Positions 11,603 through 24,356 of a stretch of 64,000 nt of DNA are shown here, one piece after another. The notes below the pieces were generated by a model that saw only the letters and a program-made list of their open reading frames with translations, was not told the origin of the DNA and searched no databases. The DNA comes from Stereocaulon alpinum (lineage: Eukaryota > Ascomycota > Lecanoromycetes > Lecanorales > Stereocaulaceae), in contig JAEUBA010000012.1 in the NCBI GenBank assembly GCA_018257865.1, positions 434,001-498,000 on the forward strand, written 5' to 3'. Position 1 is the stretch's first letter; every line of letters starts with the position of its first letter. Both the position numbers and the translations under genes were made by a program.

Positions 11603-14600
11603 ACACTTTGTATTCTCGCCTTGGAGCACCCTCTGCCTTGACGCCTACCAAGCAACACTTTGTCTCCGCCACAACCGCCACAACCTCCACCAACACTCCT
11701 CTCGACCTTCTTCGTCTTGTTTAAATAACCCGTTATGTTTGGCCGTGGCATGGACGGCCAGCTCCGTTGTGCCTCATGAGCGTTACCGATCGTATCATTG
11801 AAAGGTGTACGGATTAGAGGCAGCATTGCGGCTTCATTCACATATACAGCGAAGCGAAGCATGGGCAGTCTAGATAGTAGTAGACGTGCTTAATTCATGT
11901 ACAAAAGGTTTAGCGAAGGTGGCTTGAAGTATCTGGCCGCCACAGATCGTAACGTTGCATGAGATCAGATCATCGTACCGCCTTTGAATTTGTCACGCTC
12001 CTAACAGCAGTGAAAGCTACCGCTCCCAACCGTTGTTTCCCGCGCATGCTACCTCTTGCCCTTGTTTTCGTCATGTAAAATGTGCCCATGCTGTGCCTCT
12101 CACGGAAGATCGGGAACATGCGCAACAAGGCAGCGTATTATACTAGACTTATGCCCTCAGCCTCCTCAGCCTCCTCAGGCAACCGCAAGCCTTTTCCCTC
12201 GGCGTGTGCAAAAGAACCGATGGACAATTTGTACGCGCTCAGCATGCACTTCGGAGCCGGAGATTGTTCAAAGCGGGTAGTCTACATACACAAGAGCTGT
12301 CTGGGTCGCTGAGGCGGTCACGTAAATGTGGAGAGCTGCATGGTGCAGCGGTTCTCAGTTCCAAGGTACCTACGCTGCTACTTTCCGGATTTCATGCAGA
12401 CGCAACGATCTCTATCAATAGTCTATCAGATCAGATCATGCGAACAATTGTCTCACTGCATGAAACAATTACAAATTACATGAGGTACCTGGTAGTGTGT
12501 ACCTGGTCATCTAGCACATTGATCAAAGTGAATTGGCGCTGAGCATGAGAGGTCGTGTGATGTTCAGCATCTCTTTGCCGCTGAGTTGCAAGTGGAGACT
12601 CGTGTTGCGGGAAGGCCAATAGGTAGCGAGCCATGCCTCCCAAGCTGCCTGTATTCGGAGTTGCTTCATGATGCTACCGTGATTGGTAGAAGATGGGAAA
12701 ACTGTACCCACGAGTTTCTCGTCATGTGCAAGAGAGGACTTTTTAAAAACTCCACTTTTTACGAGGCTTACGGGGCGTCACACATTTGCAGACAACTGCC
12801 TTAGTCCATTCAATCGACGCTCCAATAGCCCCCATTGCTATACCACAGCATCCGCAGTGGACGATCTGGAAATTCTTTCTCCCGTGTTTTAAGACATGTG
12901 AGTGGTCCTGGATCAAAGCCTGCTTGCTCCTCACGTCATTCTGATCCAATACTACCGCGTCACCTGCGTCATGCCCATGCAGCATATGCAGGACGCTCTC
13001 ATACATGTCCAAGAGGGCAACGATTCCACTCTCGCTTCCATCATTGCTGAGAAACGACGGCGGATGGCGATGTTGCCACAGCAATTAAACGCTGCTCTCC
13101 TGTTCCTGGATACGCTTCGTGGCACAAAGAGGCGCCGGAAAGTTGCGCTGTACATTTAATGCACGACATCCATCGAACCCAGTCCGAGCTTCAAGGTACC
13201 TGTGCCTTCCCTAAGGTACCGTAAGTCCCCTTTGCTAGCTTGGAGCTGAATGATTGGGCCGGTCATTCTAGGCCAGGAGTGGTAAGCTTAAATGGTCATG
13301 ATCAAGATACCCACCAGACGAGCGAGATCCACCAGTAGTAGACGCCAGTCAGCAAGCAAAGGAGGTCCAGGCGCGCACATCTCAGCCGTATGCTTCCTTC
13401 ATGTGTCATAGTGGCCGGCGCATGCAATAGCTTGAATGGAGAATTGAGCTTGACTAAGAGGCAGCTCTACTGATCCTTTGGAAGAGCTTTCTTTCGACCT
13501 AAGGTATGCGGTACTATGTCGTACTACTGTGGCGGGAAGAGCAAAGAAGAAAATAGGGTTGTTTTTGAAACAGCTGGCTCAGTCGAGATGGTAGCAGTCA
13601 GGTGGTAGTACTAACTAGAACTAGTTCTACTAGAACTACTGCACATGAAATCCTTTCCCCTGATCGTTTTGTCGTCAAGCTCAAGCTCAAGCTCAAGCTC
13701 AAGCTCAAGCTCAAGCTCAAGTGTGAAGGTGAAGGTGAAGGTGTGTGATGTTCCTGCTCTAGTTTGGTTTGAAGGCAAGACGTGGCTCCATATTTCCAGT
13801 CTCATGACCTCCTCCAAAGCCTCTAACAAAGCATTAGCGTTGCCCTCCCGAGAAACTCCCATTCCCCCTCAAAGCTTCTTGCGTCCCCCTGTTTGCCCCA
13901 TGATCCCCAATTCCCATCATACCTCATAATCATCTACCCGTAGAATAATAATAAACCAAGCCTCTGACAAAGTTCCCCTGAGCAAGACTCAATTGGAAAA
14001 AAATATATCAAAAAGTACAAAAACCTACCAATCTCCGCCTTGTTCCTGCGTGAAGGCAAGGACCCAGAAAGTTGGCCCAGCTCCTCCTCGACCTTGAGTG
14101 GCCCAGCATCTCGAGCCTTCCCTTTCCCATCGTGTGGCTTGCCGCTCGTGCCCGCATCCCCTCTTGTTCTTAGCAGGGCGCTATTGCTGTAGAAATCGCT
14201 TGGAAATTTACCTGGATCCAACCTAGTTCTACTGGAATCGCTCTCTGGTAGAGTCGCACAACCCGCTGCTACGGCTCAGCCTCTCTCAGATCTTCACCTT
14301 TCTCGTCCTGACAGCACCCTCTTAAGATTCCTCCAATCTTGCCATCTATCTCCTATAGACCTCTTGTAGCGAGGATACACGACACAGGTGCACCGCCACT
14401 TGAAGTCTATTCACTCTTACTGGTCAGGTGCCCCAAACGTTGGTTCGGCTCCCCCACGACACTCATTCAACAACACCTAATCATCATCGTCCTTACCTGT
14501 TAACCCTACCCTCACCACTGCTCCTGAACCAACACAATCCCACTCTTGTCCAGTGAGGCCGTGTCCGGAGAGTAATTGTCAGGAGAATACCTTGCTTGTG

Positions 14601-14951
14601 CAGCTAGGCCGCTTGCCAGACCCAGGGCAACAAGAGCGACAAGACACCACTGTCCCTTGACAACAGTACTGGACACCCTCAAAAATCAGTGCTCGGCGTC
14701 AACTAAGCGGCGTCAACTAAGCAGCAGGGATCCCGCGCCATCTTTGTTTTGCACCCCTCATCTAGACTCACCTCACTTGCGACCTCGTCCTTCCTTCGCA
14801 CACCCACACCCAACCCAATCCTCCACGTTCTCAAGTCCGCCCAACACGGACTCATACACAAACCCCCTATTGCCTAATCATCGACTCGACAGCTCGAGTC
14901 CGCCATACTCCCGATAACAATCGAAGATCACCCCCATTTTGCCCAGCCAAG
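11603..14951. other. 3.3 kb gene-free interval between TOM40 and GSK3
   Basis: No frame in this stretch has family similarity, good codon use and splice context together. It holds KpnI-like palindromes GGTACC at 12365, 12484, 13195 and 13215, microsatellites near 13672-13745, and a C/T-rich segment (about 14290-14950) that looks like the long 5' leader and promoter of GSK3. An unrecognised lncRNA or small gene cannot be excluded. Confidence 0.5.
13672..13745. repeat. Hexanucleotide microsatellites
   Basis: About eight tandem copies of AAGCTC (13675-13721) are followed immediately by three to four copies of GTGAAG (13722-13744). One strand reads Ser repeats and the other Glu-Leu repeats, so the open frames covering it are artefacts of the repeat. 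Confidence 0.85.
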
Positions 14952-16520
14952 ATGTCCACGCAGAATCGCACCGCGGGTTTCACCAGCCTGCGTATGGGAG
15001 GTAAATCTCATTCATTCAATACAGCAATAAACTGAAGCAATTACTAAGATATGTTCAGAGGTCATTCGTGAAAAAGTGCAAGACGGCCTGACTGGCGAGA
15101 CGAAGGAGATGCAGTACACACAGTGTAAGATCGTGGGAAATGGCTCGTTTGGTGTAGTCTTCCAGACCAAGCTTGCTCCCAACGGCGAGGATGCAGCTAT
15201 CAAGCGTGTCCTTCAAGATAAGCGTTTCAAGGTAAGCTCGACAAACCGACAACTTGGCTCTTTCGGATACTGATAGAAGCAGAACCGTGAGCTGCAGATC
15301 ATGCGTATCGTTCGCCATCCCAACATCGTTGAGCTCAAAGCGTTCTACTACTCGAATGGAGAGCGTGTAAGTTGAAAACCATGTCTTTAGATCAGAAGGA
15401 CCGGTCTAGAATGAGAAGACAACGGCTGACACCTGCCACAGAAAGAAGAAGTCTACCTCAACCTCGTCCTAGAATTTGTCCCAGAGACGGTCTACCGCGC
15501 CTCACGCTTCTTTAACAAGATGAAGACTACGATGCCCATCCTCGAGATCAAGATCTACATCTATCAGCTCTTCCGATCTCTGGCGTACATCCACTCGCAA
15601 GGGATTTGCCATCGTGACATCAAGCCGCAGAATCTCCTGCTTGACCCAAACACTGGCGTCCTCAAATTGTGCGATTTCGGCAGTGCTAAGATCTTGGTTC
15701 AGAATGAGCCCAACGTCTCCTACATATGTTCACGCTACTATCGTGCCCCTGAGCTCATCTTTGGTGCCACAAATTACACCACCAAGATAGGTAAGTCGTA
15801 TCTGACCAAAACAACCGGAGTATTGTGCTCACATGTTAGTACAGATGTCTGGTCCACTGGCTGCGTCATGGCAGAGCTGATGCTAGGCCAACCATTGTTC
15901 CCTGGAGAGTCGGGCATTGATCAGCTTGTGGAGATTATCAAAGTGCTCGGCACCCCAACTCGGGAGCAAATTCGGACTATGAATCCCAACTATATGGAGC
16001 ACAAGTTCCCTCAGATCAAGCCGCATCCATTTCACAAAGTTAGTGATGGCAATTCCTTCAACGTATTCTTACCTTTAGAGCTTTCTCTCTTATTAGTCAA
16101 AGCTCACACATTGACCTGTTTGCAGGTATTCCGCAAAGCCACCCAAGATGCTATCGATTTAATCTCCGCGCTTCTTGAGTATACTCCGACTAAGCGTCTT
16201 TCCGCTATTGAAGCCATGGTTCACCCATTCTTCGATGAGCTCCGTGCCCCAGAATGCCGTTTCCCTGACTCTCGTCATGCCGCTGGTGCTACTAAAGAGA
16301 TGCCAAAGCTCTTCGACTTCTCGCGTCACGGTACGTCCAATCGGTTCCGCGAGAAGATTTTGCGCAGGTTACTGACTTGTATGCAGAGCTCTCTATTGCC
16401 CCTGAGCACAATGGACGGCTCGTCCCTCCCCATGCACGCAAAGAGCTTCTTTCACGCGGCATTGATCTTGACAATTTTGTCCCAATGTCTTCGGACGAAA
16501 TGATGGCCCACCTTGAGTGA
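14952..16520 (+). CDS. GSK3: Glycogen synthase kinase 3 family Ser/Thr kinase
   Basis: Exons are 14952-15000, 15059-15231, 15283-15366, 15442-15790, 15845-16038, 16126-16330 and 16387-16520, 395 aa, the usual size of Aspergillus GskA and fission yeast Skp1. The Gly loop is GNGSFGVV, the ATP lysine is in AIKRVLQDK, the catalytic loop CHRDIKPQN has Asp161, and the Mg loop DFG is at 180-182. The activation loop ends SYICSRYYRAPE, where Tyr196 is the autophosphorylated tyrosine of GSK3. The basic pocket for primed substrates (FKNRELQIMR, SRYYRAPE) is present. Typical roles are signalling, stress, meiosis and cell wall control. All seven exons join in phase. Confidence 0.97.
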
Positions 16521-17853
16521 AATCGGTACCTAGCTACGAAAATCATGCGTAACGAAGTCACGGTATCACAGTGTTAGCACTTACCTAGCGTGGCGTTGGC
16601 CCAACTCAGTCGTTCCCACATGTTTCCGCCGGATCAGTGATAGCAGCATCACTGGCAGTCTGCGGGGACCAAAAGCATGGCATGGCTTTTTTAGAAACGG
16701 CATTGCCTCCCATTTCCCGACCTTTTCCAACTCACAAGTTAATGGCAAAAGCGTGGAAGGCATAAATGATGGCCTACTCTTGCACTTGGCAAGGAATTTT
16801 TCATGTGATGGACGGTCAGCTGGAAAGAAGGTCCATGGAAAGAAAGATAGAATTCCGCTTGATGACAGTGGCATACGCAGGCTCTGAGACGACCAACTTG
16901 GACGATGCACTCACACTACTTCCGTTCTTGCTAGCAGCCTCAACTCTTCAAACAATCAATTATTCCTGCCCACAACGTCTTCCCATTGTCTTGCGGATTG
17001 TTTGTTGATCTCACGGTATCAGAAAGCGTGTTGCAACTAGCGTGAGGTCTGAAGTTTTATTTTCATTGTCTATGTGTATGGAACCATCCTCACAGAGCTC
17101 CATGAGTCCACCTCAAGTCTTGCACCAACGCAGAATACATCCAGGAAGGCCTTTCTAATGGACATGAGACTTGAAATCAAATGCCGTGAGAATTACAATC
17201 TCGTAAACTAAGTGCTTGAATTTTAATGGATGATTTCTCGGACTTAAACTTCTTGCCTTTCGTAGAATTGAGGCATTGCTTTCTGCAAGCATGTGACTTG
17301 CAGCGAAAAGGGTTTAGAATTGCCATCCTGATTTGTAGAAAGGAATGGTCTGTGAACCTAGAGAACCTGAGCGCTTTTGCAGGAATCTCGACCAAAGAAC
17401 CAAATGAAACAGGGGCAGACACCGCACGGGTCAAACCCAAGGGTTGGGGTCGACTGGGTCAAGAAAGCTCTACAATGCAACGCTCCATCCGAGATTCACC
17501 GAATTCAGAGGGTGTGCAGGCCAAGAAAGTAGCTGTTAGAGCTCCCTTAGGACCCTAGCTAAGCTGAGGCTGTGACGTCTGAATACTTCAGCCATTGAAC
17601 AGGCTACGGTACAAGGTATCATACAGCACTTCTCATCATGTTGGAAACCTTGGACTTTGATAGTATTACGACTTTTGGCCTTGTGAATAGTAGACATGTA
17701 CGTGACCGAATGCTACGCAATAGCTTTCAATATCATCATATAACCTGTCTAAGCGACAGGGGTTTCGCCGCGCCAAGAATCTCTAACCTAGAAGGCTAGA
17801 GTAATTGGCTAACTCTCCATTACTTTACGAACAGAACACACCCTTGAACAACT
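16521..17853. other. Intergenic, GSK3 to CBP80
   Basis: 1.3 kb between tandem genes. Short open frames (for example 17226-17558) lack any recognisable family or splice context. A GGTACC site lies at 16525. Nothing else can be supported. Confidence 0.5.
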
Positions 17854-20725
17854 ATGGCAGACTACGACAGAAGGACCGGGGGTTTGCGTGGAGGCTACAA
17901 CAATCGCAAGCGACGCTACAGAGGTAACTCACTGTTGGCACGCACTGGCGGCCTCGCTGATTTCGACGCAGACGATGATGAGTATGACCGCCGGCCGCAG
18001 CGCAGAAGATACGAGGAGCCGTTGCACCTCAAGATTCGCAAGCAGCTGCTGAGTGTCGCTGAATCCGTAAGCTGCGATTTCCTCCATTCTTGCGGCGTTT
18101 GCAAGCTGATCGTCTCTAGCCGCTGAAGAAACCAGACGAGGAGATCAACAGCATCGCGAAGCTTGTGGTGGACAATTATGATGATACAGAAATCAGGAAT
18201 CAGTTCTTAGATTTGGCTGTCCAGCTGTAGGTCCTCCTAAAACTTGCCGACGTAATCGCTGCTGCGACCCTATGTATACTGATGGCATCTAGCGTCGTCG
18301 AACAGCCCTTCAAGATCCCATTCATCGCTGCCATAGTGCTCGTCATCAACCCTACCAAGCCGGAAGTAGCTCAAGAGATGTTAGTGAAAGCTGGGGCAGC
18401 CATAAGAGAACATTTGGAAGCCGGCGCCTGGCGCGAGGTCAAACTTCTCCTGCGTTTCTTGGGTTGTTTGCAAGGTCTCCTGGAGGGAGACGGCGTATTT
18501 CCTATATTGGAAGAGCTCTTCTCGCGAGCGGTGGACCTGCAGACTGCGTCCTCCGAGGATGTTAGTATCCAAGTACCCAGGCTGAGCTCGGAGCATGTGC
18601 TAATCATAGTTAACTCAGAGTTTGGGCTTGGAATTGGTCAAGATAATCCTCCTTACGCTTCCGTATGTCATGGCCTCCTCAGCAACCGAATTTGAAGAGC
18701 AAGCCCTAGCATTATTGGATAAAACAGATATCATTGCGTCAACACCTCACGCCTTAGAAGCTCTCGTCAATCCGTATCCTGGAAATGACGAGGACGATGC
18801 CCAAGAGCCACAGAGCGTCATTGCTCTGCTGCAAAGACAACTGCAAGGAGAGAGCCAGCAGGCATGGAAACTAGCGTGTATTCCACGTCCCTGGAACGTA
18901 GCCAAAAAGGAGGAGGATGGTATGCAAGTGCCAGCTGCAGCAACCAAGCACGCTCTGCCCCAAATCCACATCCCGTCACCTGTTGTACCTGGGCCACGCC
19001 TGCGGCTCCCAGAAATATACTTTTCTGTCTACGCAGACCAGGAAATCGAGACAGTCCCTTCGACCGCGGATATAGCTTCCTCGATTCTTCGAGATTCGCT
19101 GGTTGATACCATTAACATTCTGGACTTCAATCGTAACGCTACAGCAAAATTTCTCATTGATCTGGATTGCTACTTTGCAGCAGACACCTTTGTAAAGAGA
19201 GCGACGCAATTTGACAAGTTACGGCACGTGGACGAAGGACGCTCGACTTGGAAGCCTGAGGATGTAGCGGTGGACGCAGTTTTCTCTCAGCTACTTCAGC
19301 TTCCCAGCTCGGAGCACAAGCTGGTCTATTACCATTCCGTACTAACTGAAGCCTGCAAAGTTGCGCCGGCTGCAATTGCTCCAAGTTTGGGACGGGCAAT
19401 ACGGTGGCTATACAAGAACGTTGACCAGATGGACCTTGAACTCGTTTACCGATTTGAAGACTGGTTCTCTCATCATTTGAGCAATTTCGGCTTTACTTGG
19501 AAGTGGACTGAATGGTGAGTCGATGAGGTGCTTGGTCATAATTAAAGCTAATATTTCTCGAGGGTGGATGATGTACAGCTGCCCATAGTCCATCCAAAGA
19601 AAGCGTTCATGGTGGGATCATTGGAAAAGGAGATTCGTCTCAGCTTCGCCGCACGTATTCGAGGAACGCTCCCAGAACCATACCGGCCGCTTATATCAGA
19701 AGCCAAAGAAAAGGACACCCCCGACTTCAAGTACAACTCGGATCGTAAGCTCCCTCCTCCATTGCCAGGATTCCAGAGAATACTAACCTGGATGCTCACG
19801 TTCAGAAATGCCCTACTCTGAGCCCGCGAAAGAGATCCTCCGTCTCATCCGCGCCAAAGCTCCCGATGCCGACATCCAAGTCCCCCTTACCAACATTGAA
19901 GAAACCGCCCGCACCCTTGGAGTCGCAGACCCTTTGATCCCGTCCACTGATGCATACGTGACCACCATCTGCTACCTCGGCAGCAAATCTCTTTCCCACG
20001 TCCTCTCACAAATCGAGCGCTGCAAAGACCGGCTCCTCTCGATTGGCACCCAGAGTGAACCCGCACGCCGCCAAATCATTACTAGCGTGATGGAGTATTG
20101 GCAGGAGAAACCGGGCGTGGGCGTCAACATGGTAGATAAGCTGCTAAACTACACCATCCTGACACCGATCAGCGTAGTCATGTGGGCACTAGGCGACCAA
20201 CTCGGGAAAGGAGAAGGCCTAGTCCACAGCCACATATTTGAAATGGTCAGCAGCACAGTAACCAAGGTCACTAGCCGCGTTCGCCAGATCGTCATGGCTC
20301 GTAACGCTGCTGGCCTACCGGCCGATCAGGTGGCTATATTGGACGAAACCTTGACAAAGGAGAGGGAAGAGATGGGTACGCTATTTGCCGTCATTGAGGA
20401 CGCGCTCGTTGGCGTTGCGGGGGGTAGCGTTGACGATATGGCGGAGAGTGCGGATCAGGACCTCAAGGGCGAGGCGATGTTGAGGGGGTGGGGCGGGAGG
20501 TGGTTGAGGGTGTTCAGGCGAAAGATGGCCGTCGAGGAGGCTTGGGTTCAAGAAATGCTTGAGCAGGGAGCGCAGGCTCAGGCTCAGGCTCAAGCTCAGG
20601 CCCAGGCTGAGGCTATGGAAGGAGTCGACGGGTCTGGGATTGGTGGGCCAGACAGGAATGGAGATACTAACGGCGGTGCGAATGGTGGAGAGATGAAGGA
20701 CGAGGAGCTTGATGACCTTGTGTGA
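17854..20725 (+). CDS. CBP80: Nuclear cap-binding complex large subunit (CBP80/NCBP1)
   Basis: Exons are 17854-18066, 18120-18226, 18293-18560, 18619-19514, 19563-19744 and 19806-20725, 861 aa. CBP80 (yeast Sto1) binds CBP20, and the pair holds the m7G cap of nascent pol II RNA, serving splicing, export and decay. The N-terminus is Arg-rich with RKRRYRG, the usual nuclear localisation region. The first MIF4G-like helical domain begins IRKQLLSVAES and continues through IAKLVVDNYDD and KLLLRFLGCLQ. The MIF4G-like-2 domain holds VDTINILDFNRNATAKFLID, and the third domain follows VLSQIERCKDRL. A hexanucleotide repeat encodes an (Ala-Gln)n run near the C-terminus. Confidence 0.95.
20568..20614 (+). 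repeat. Coding hexanucleotide repeat, (Ala-Gln)n in CBP80
   Basis: About seven copies of CAGGCT with synonymous variants encode alternating Gln and Ala in the low-complexity linker before the acidic C-terminus of CBP80. Length polymorphism among strains is likely. Confidence 0.8.
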
Positions 20726-21041
20726 GACACTACGTTTTTGCCTTGGGGGCTTTACGGTGACTGGTCAGTCGCTGGCATATGTACCAGCATATCTGCGTGG
20801 ACATGCGTTCTTCTACTATTCGCATTGTACGACATATCTACTGGCCAAAGATGCCTGCATCTCCATCTCCTATGCTGGTAACAACAAGAACCACCCAAGA
20901 TCAACCGCTGCAACCCATGAGAAAGTGCCAAACCATTTATATTTTCAGAGAAAATAAGGCAAGTACATGGGTTGTGAAGACCCCAAGGCTGGTAATCCTC
21001 GCGACCAAATCTACCTACGCCACGCTTGATCTTTCGTCCCA
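20726..21041. other. Convergent 3' interval, CBP80/TUP1
   Basis: 316 bp between two stop codons facing each other. No ORF of note and no repeat. It presumably contains both 3' UTRs. Confidence 0.5.
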
Positions 21042-23325
21042 TTAATTCCCTCGATACGGCCCGTATCTGCAGAGACTTGGTGTTAGCATGCAAATCGAAC
21101 AATGGCCAATCTGGGAAAGGACTTACTTCCAGATTCTAGCACGCATGTCACCGCTTCCTGTTGCAAATAGATCGCCTTGAGGGCTGGGTGCGACGGATAT
21201 GACTGAATAGTGGTCAGCGGTGATAATCGAGGGATTCTGTGAAATGGCAAATGATCATACCTGAATTCTTGTGACCTTGAAGCATCAACTGGGTATCACC
21301 AGTACGTGGGTTCCAAAATTGCACGCCCCTATCTTTCGATCCGCTCATGACCCACTCCCCATCTGGCGTCATGGCAACGCTGAGAACGAAGTCCTAGAAT
21401 CATATAAGAAGCTGCCCTGTGGCATGAAAGGCGTGGACCACTCACTTTGTGGCCCTCGAATGTTCTCGACAGTCTGCCACCTCTTGCCAATTGCCCACCT
21501 ATCATTGCGCGGCCATCAGGTGATAGCTGCCACATCTTGATCGTCTTATCCAAACTGCCGCTCACCAAAGTCTCCCCGTCGGGTCCGAACGCAACAGAGT
21601 AAACACTGTCTCTATGGCCATCGATACCATCGAGTCTCCCAATAGTATTACCAGTACGGATATCCCACACTCTGACGCTCTTATCGAGAGAGCCAGCCGC
21701 AACGTATTCTCCCCCAGGAGAAATGGCTACCGTTGTAACACCGTCTTCGATGGAAAGACTGAGAACTTCTCGGTTCTGTTCAATGTCCCAGACGCGAACA
21801 GTATGATCACCACTACCGGAGGCAATTTGCCTGCCGTTGCTTGCAAAGTCGAGGGAGTAGATGTCTTGCTCATGTCCGGCAAAGGTAGTTCTTATCGTAC
21901 GGCTTTGAATGTCCCAGACCTGTAGAATGAACAGGTTAGTCGAAGCCATGATAGTGCAGACATTTAGACATCACGTACTCTGATCAGCTTGTCTTCTGCT
22001 CCGGTCGCCAGATACATGCCATCAGGGCTGAAGCAGACGCTCCTGATGTACAAGTCTCCGTCCTTGTCTACAGTATCATCTTGCAACTTTGTCAACTGAT
22101 TGCCACTCCCGACGTCAAAAATCTGCGCCGACCGATTGCATCCAGTGGCCACGCGTCTACCATCGCGGCTAAATCTTACACAGCAAACCACGCTCTCGTG
22201 GACAAGATTGTGTACGAGGTCGACATCAAGGACACGTCGGACATTAGGATTGAATACTGCGAACCAGTCGGTGCCTTCACGCTTCTGATCAGGGCGCATT
22301 TGGTCGGGGTCCAGATCCGCTAGCATATTGCCAACATTGTGAAATTGTGGAGGTGGACTTGGCCTTCCCATCTGGGGCGAGGCGCCCGGATACGGCATGG
22401 ATTGGGACTGCTGTGGGGTGCTTGCATGGCCCAAAGGCCTCCGGGTGTTGTCGCGTGGCTTCCCTGGGCCTGGTGACGCAATCTGTGCTTGAGGCCCGTA
22501 ACCTGTGTCAAATGATGTTAGCATCCAACAACATGATGCAGAGGCTTAGAATCCGGAAGAAAAATCTTGTACCGTTTACTTGTGGGGGCGCTGGATAACT
22601 TCCTTGATAGGGACCCTGCTGGAGACCTTGCTGAGGCTGGGGCATCTGGTGTGGGGGTGGACCGGGCTGTTGTTGCTGTTCTTGCGAAGGCGGAACAAGG
22701 CCAGGCTGGCCTTGACCTGGAGGGTTGGCCATGATGCCACCGAACAGATTACTTGGCCCATGGCCAATCGCTGGGGGTGCAGGTTGATTGAGACCGCCGT
22801 GGGGTGGGAGACCGCTAACACCAACATGTGAAGGTGGCCCTCCTCGAGCCTCGATCTCGTGGCGTAAGCGAGCAATGTCTTCGTCATACCTGTCACAGCA
22901 TTTTAGCTAGGTGCGAAAGCATAGAGTCCATGGTATGGTGCATATATACCTGGCCTTGATCTGCATCTGGTTGCGCTCTAGTTCGTAGACCTTTTGCCTT
23001 ACCAACTCCATCTCTTGCATCTGGGCGGCCACTATGTTTTCAGCTGTAGTCAGTCGTCGCTCCAAGAGTGCTCTTTCCGTCCTCTTGCCCATACTTGCAA
23101 AGTATCATGAGCTATCTAGATTTGTAGGGTTGGTCGACTGTAATAGGGTCTTTTAAGGCGGAGCGTTGCCATTGACAAAGCAACGGAAGAGTGCATGCTC
23201 CAAGCTTGCTGCGTAACACCAGAGAAGGACCGTCAAACTCACTGTTTTGGTCATGTTCACCAGCTCTCTCTTGTGTATGGGCATCGAATTCGCGTCGGAT
23301 CTGGTCAAAGAGCTCTGATAGACGG

Positions 23326-23363
<38 letters not shown>

Positions 23364-23402
23364 GGAGGGAGGCTGCACCATGCCACGGTGCGCGTTGTAC
23401 AT
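21042..23402 (-). CDS. TUP1: General transcriptional corepressor Tup1/RcoA
   Basis: Exons are 23402-23243, 23043-22950, 22889-22573, 22502-21979, 21919-21446, 21393-21261, 21202-21127 and 21066-21042, 600 aa. The N-terminus MYNAHRGMVQ leads into the tetramerisation coiled coil (RLSELFDQIRREF, then MQEMELVRQKVYELE), interrupted by a 13-Asn run. A Pro/Gln-rich linker follows. Seven WD40 blades then begin VHESVVCCVRFSRDG and include GHEQDIYSLDF and GHRDSVYSVAFGPDG. The final 25 nt exon supplies the last residues after ARIW. Tup1 with Ssn6 represses many pathways in fungi. The exon 1-2 junction was chosen by phase and homology; an alternative acceptor near 23093 is out of phase. Confidence 0.94.
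23325..23363 (-). repeat. Trinucleotide repeat encoding Asn13 in TUP1
   Basis: Thirteen uninterrupted GTT units (AAC on the coding strand) insert 13 Asn between the start of Tup1 and its coiled coil. Identical codons imply recent slippage. Confidence 0.95.
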
Positions 23403-24356
23403 GTTGACTAGCTGTTTGTTGCTCTGGCGAAAAGTCAGAAGGGTTCCTTGATGAGGCGAAATTGTTCGGTCGGGAAATAGGACGAATTTGCAAGGGAGGA
23501 AAAAAGGCCGCAATGCCCAACGCACAGACAGTGGGTGTTTTGTGTCGATGCGTGGAGTAGGCGCGTATAGGATTCAACGACGGTGAAATCGATTGTTGTG
23601 CACCTCAATACCTCTGCATCGCGGGCCTGGGAAATTGTGATGAGGACAAGAATTTCACACGTACTGCGGAAGGATGTAGGGAGAAGCTAGAACGGTTCAA
23701 AGCTTAGGGCATGAGTGGGGCTGGACGATGTATGATGACGGCGAAGGCGAGGTGAGTGGAGCTAGTGGTAATGGTGATGGGAATGGCAAATAGAGGAAGT
23801 CACTGATCGCGGACGACGTAGGTAAGGTTGGGTGAATGATGGGGGGGGAAGGGGGGGGGACAAGGCGGAGCAAGAGTGGTCAAGGTGGAGGAGGTTGCAG
23901 GATGTGGAGGGTTAGAGCGGGAAGCAGCTAACTAATCCGACTACCTTACCAGGGCTTACCTTACCTTACCTTACCTTACCTTACCTTACGGCTTACTTGC
24001 TTTACTCGGCGAAGAAACCGAACAAGCCTCAAAAGGCGATTTCCCACCTGTTGCCGCGGCCCCCAAAAAACTTAGACGCAGAACGGCCCGTCATTAGCGT
24101 CCCGATCTTCGCTTGATGTGATTTGTACGTAGATGCATAAAGCCGCATTTATGCCATTACCCACCCAACCACCCAACCACCCAATCATCAGCTTTCTGGT
24201 AATCACCGCCAACCGCCAGGGATCACTATCAAGTCCGTTCATTGTAGACAGTACATGTAACATCCACATCTCGCATACTAAGTGAAAAATAACTCTACAT
24301 GTGCGGGATCCTCCTTGCATGCCGTACTTCCTCCATGGCCGAGACTAGACAGCGCT
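23403..24356. other. TUP1 upstream region with low-complexity DNA
   Basis: 954 bp between TUP1 (start) and FLX1 (end), both on the minus strand. It contains near-homopolymeric G runs (23840-23860) and a TTACC pentanucleotide array (about 23955-23989). The region should hold the TUP1 promoter and a long 5' UTR. No gene is seen. Confidence 0.5.
23955..23989. repeat. TTACC pentanucleotide array
   Basis: Seven consecutive TTACC units, ending CTTACGGCTTACTTG. It lies about 550 bp upstream of the TUP1 start codon. Confidence 0.9.

Noticed and set aside
13611..13929. Poly-Ser/poly-Glu-Leu open frames
   Set aside because: They are created by hexanucleotide microsatellites and have no other coding evidence.
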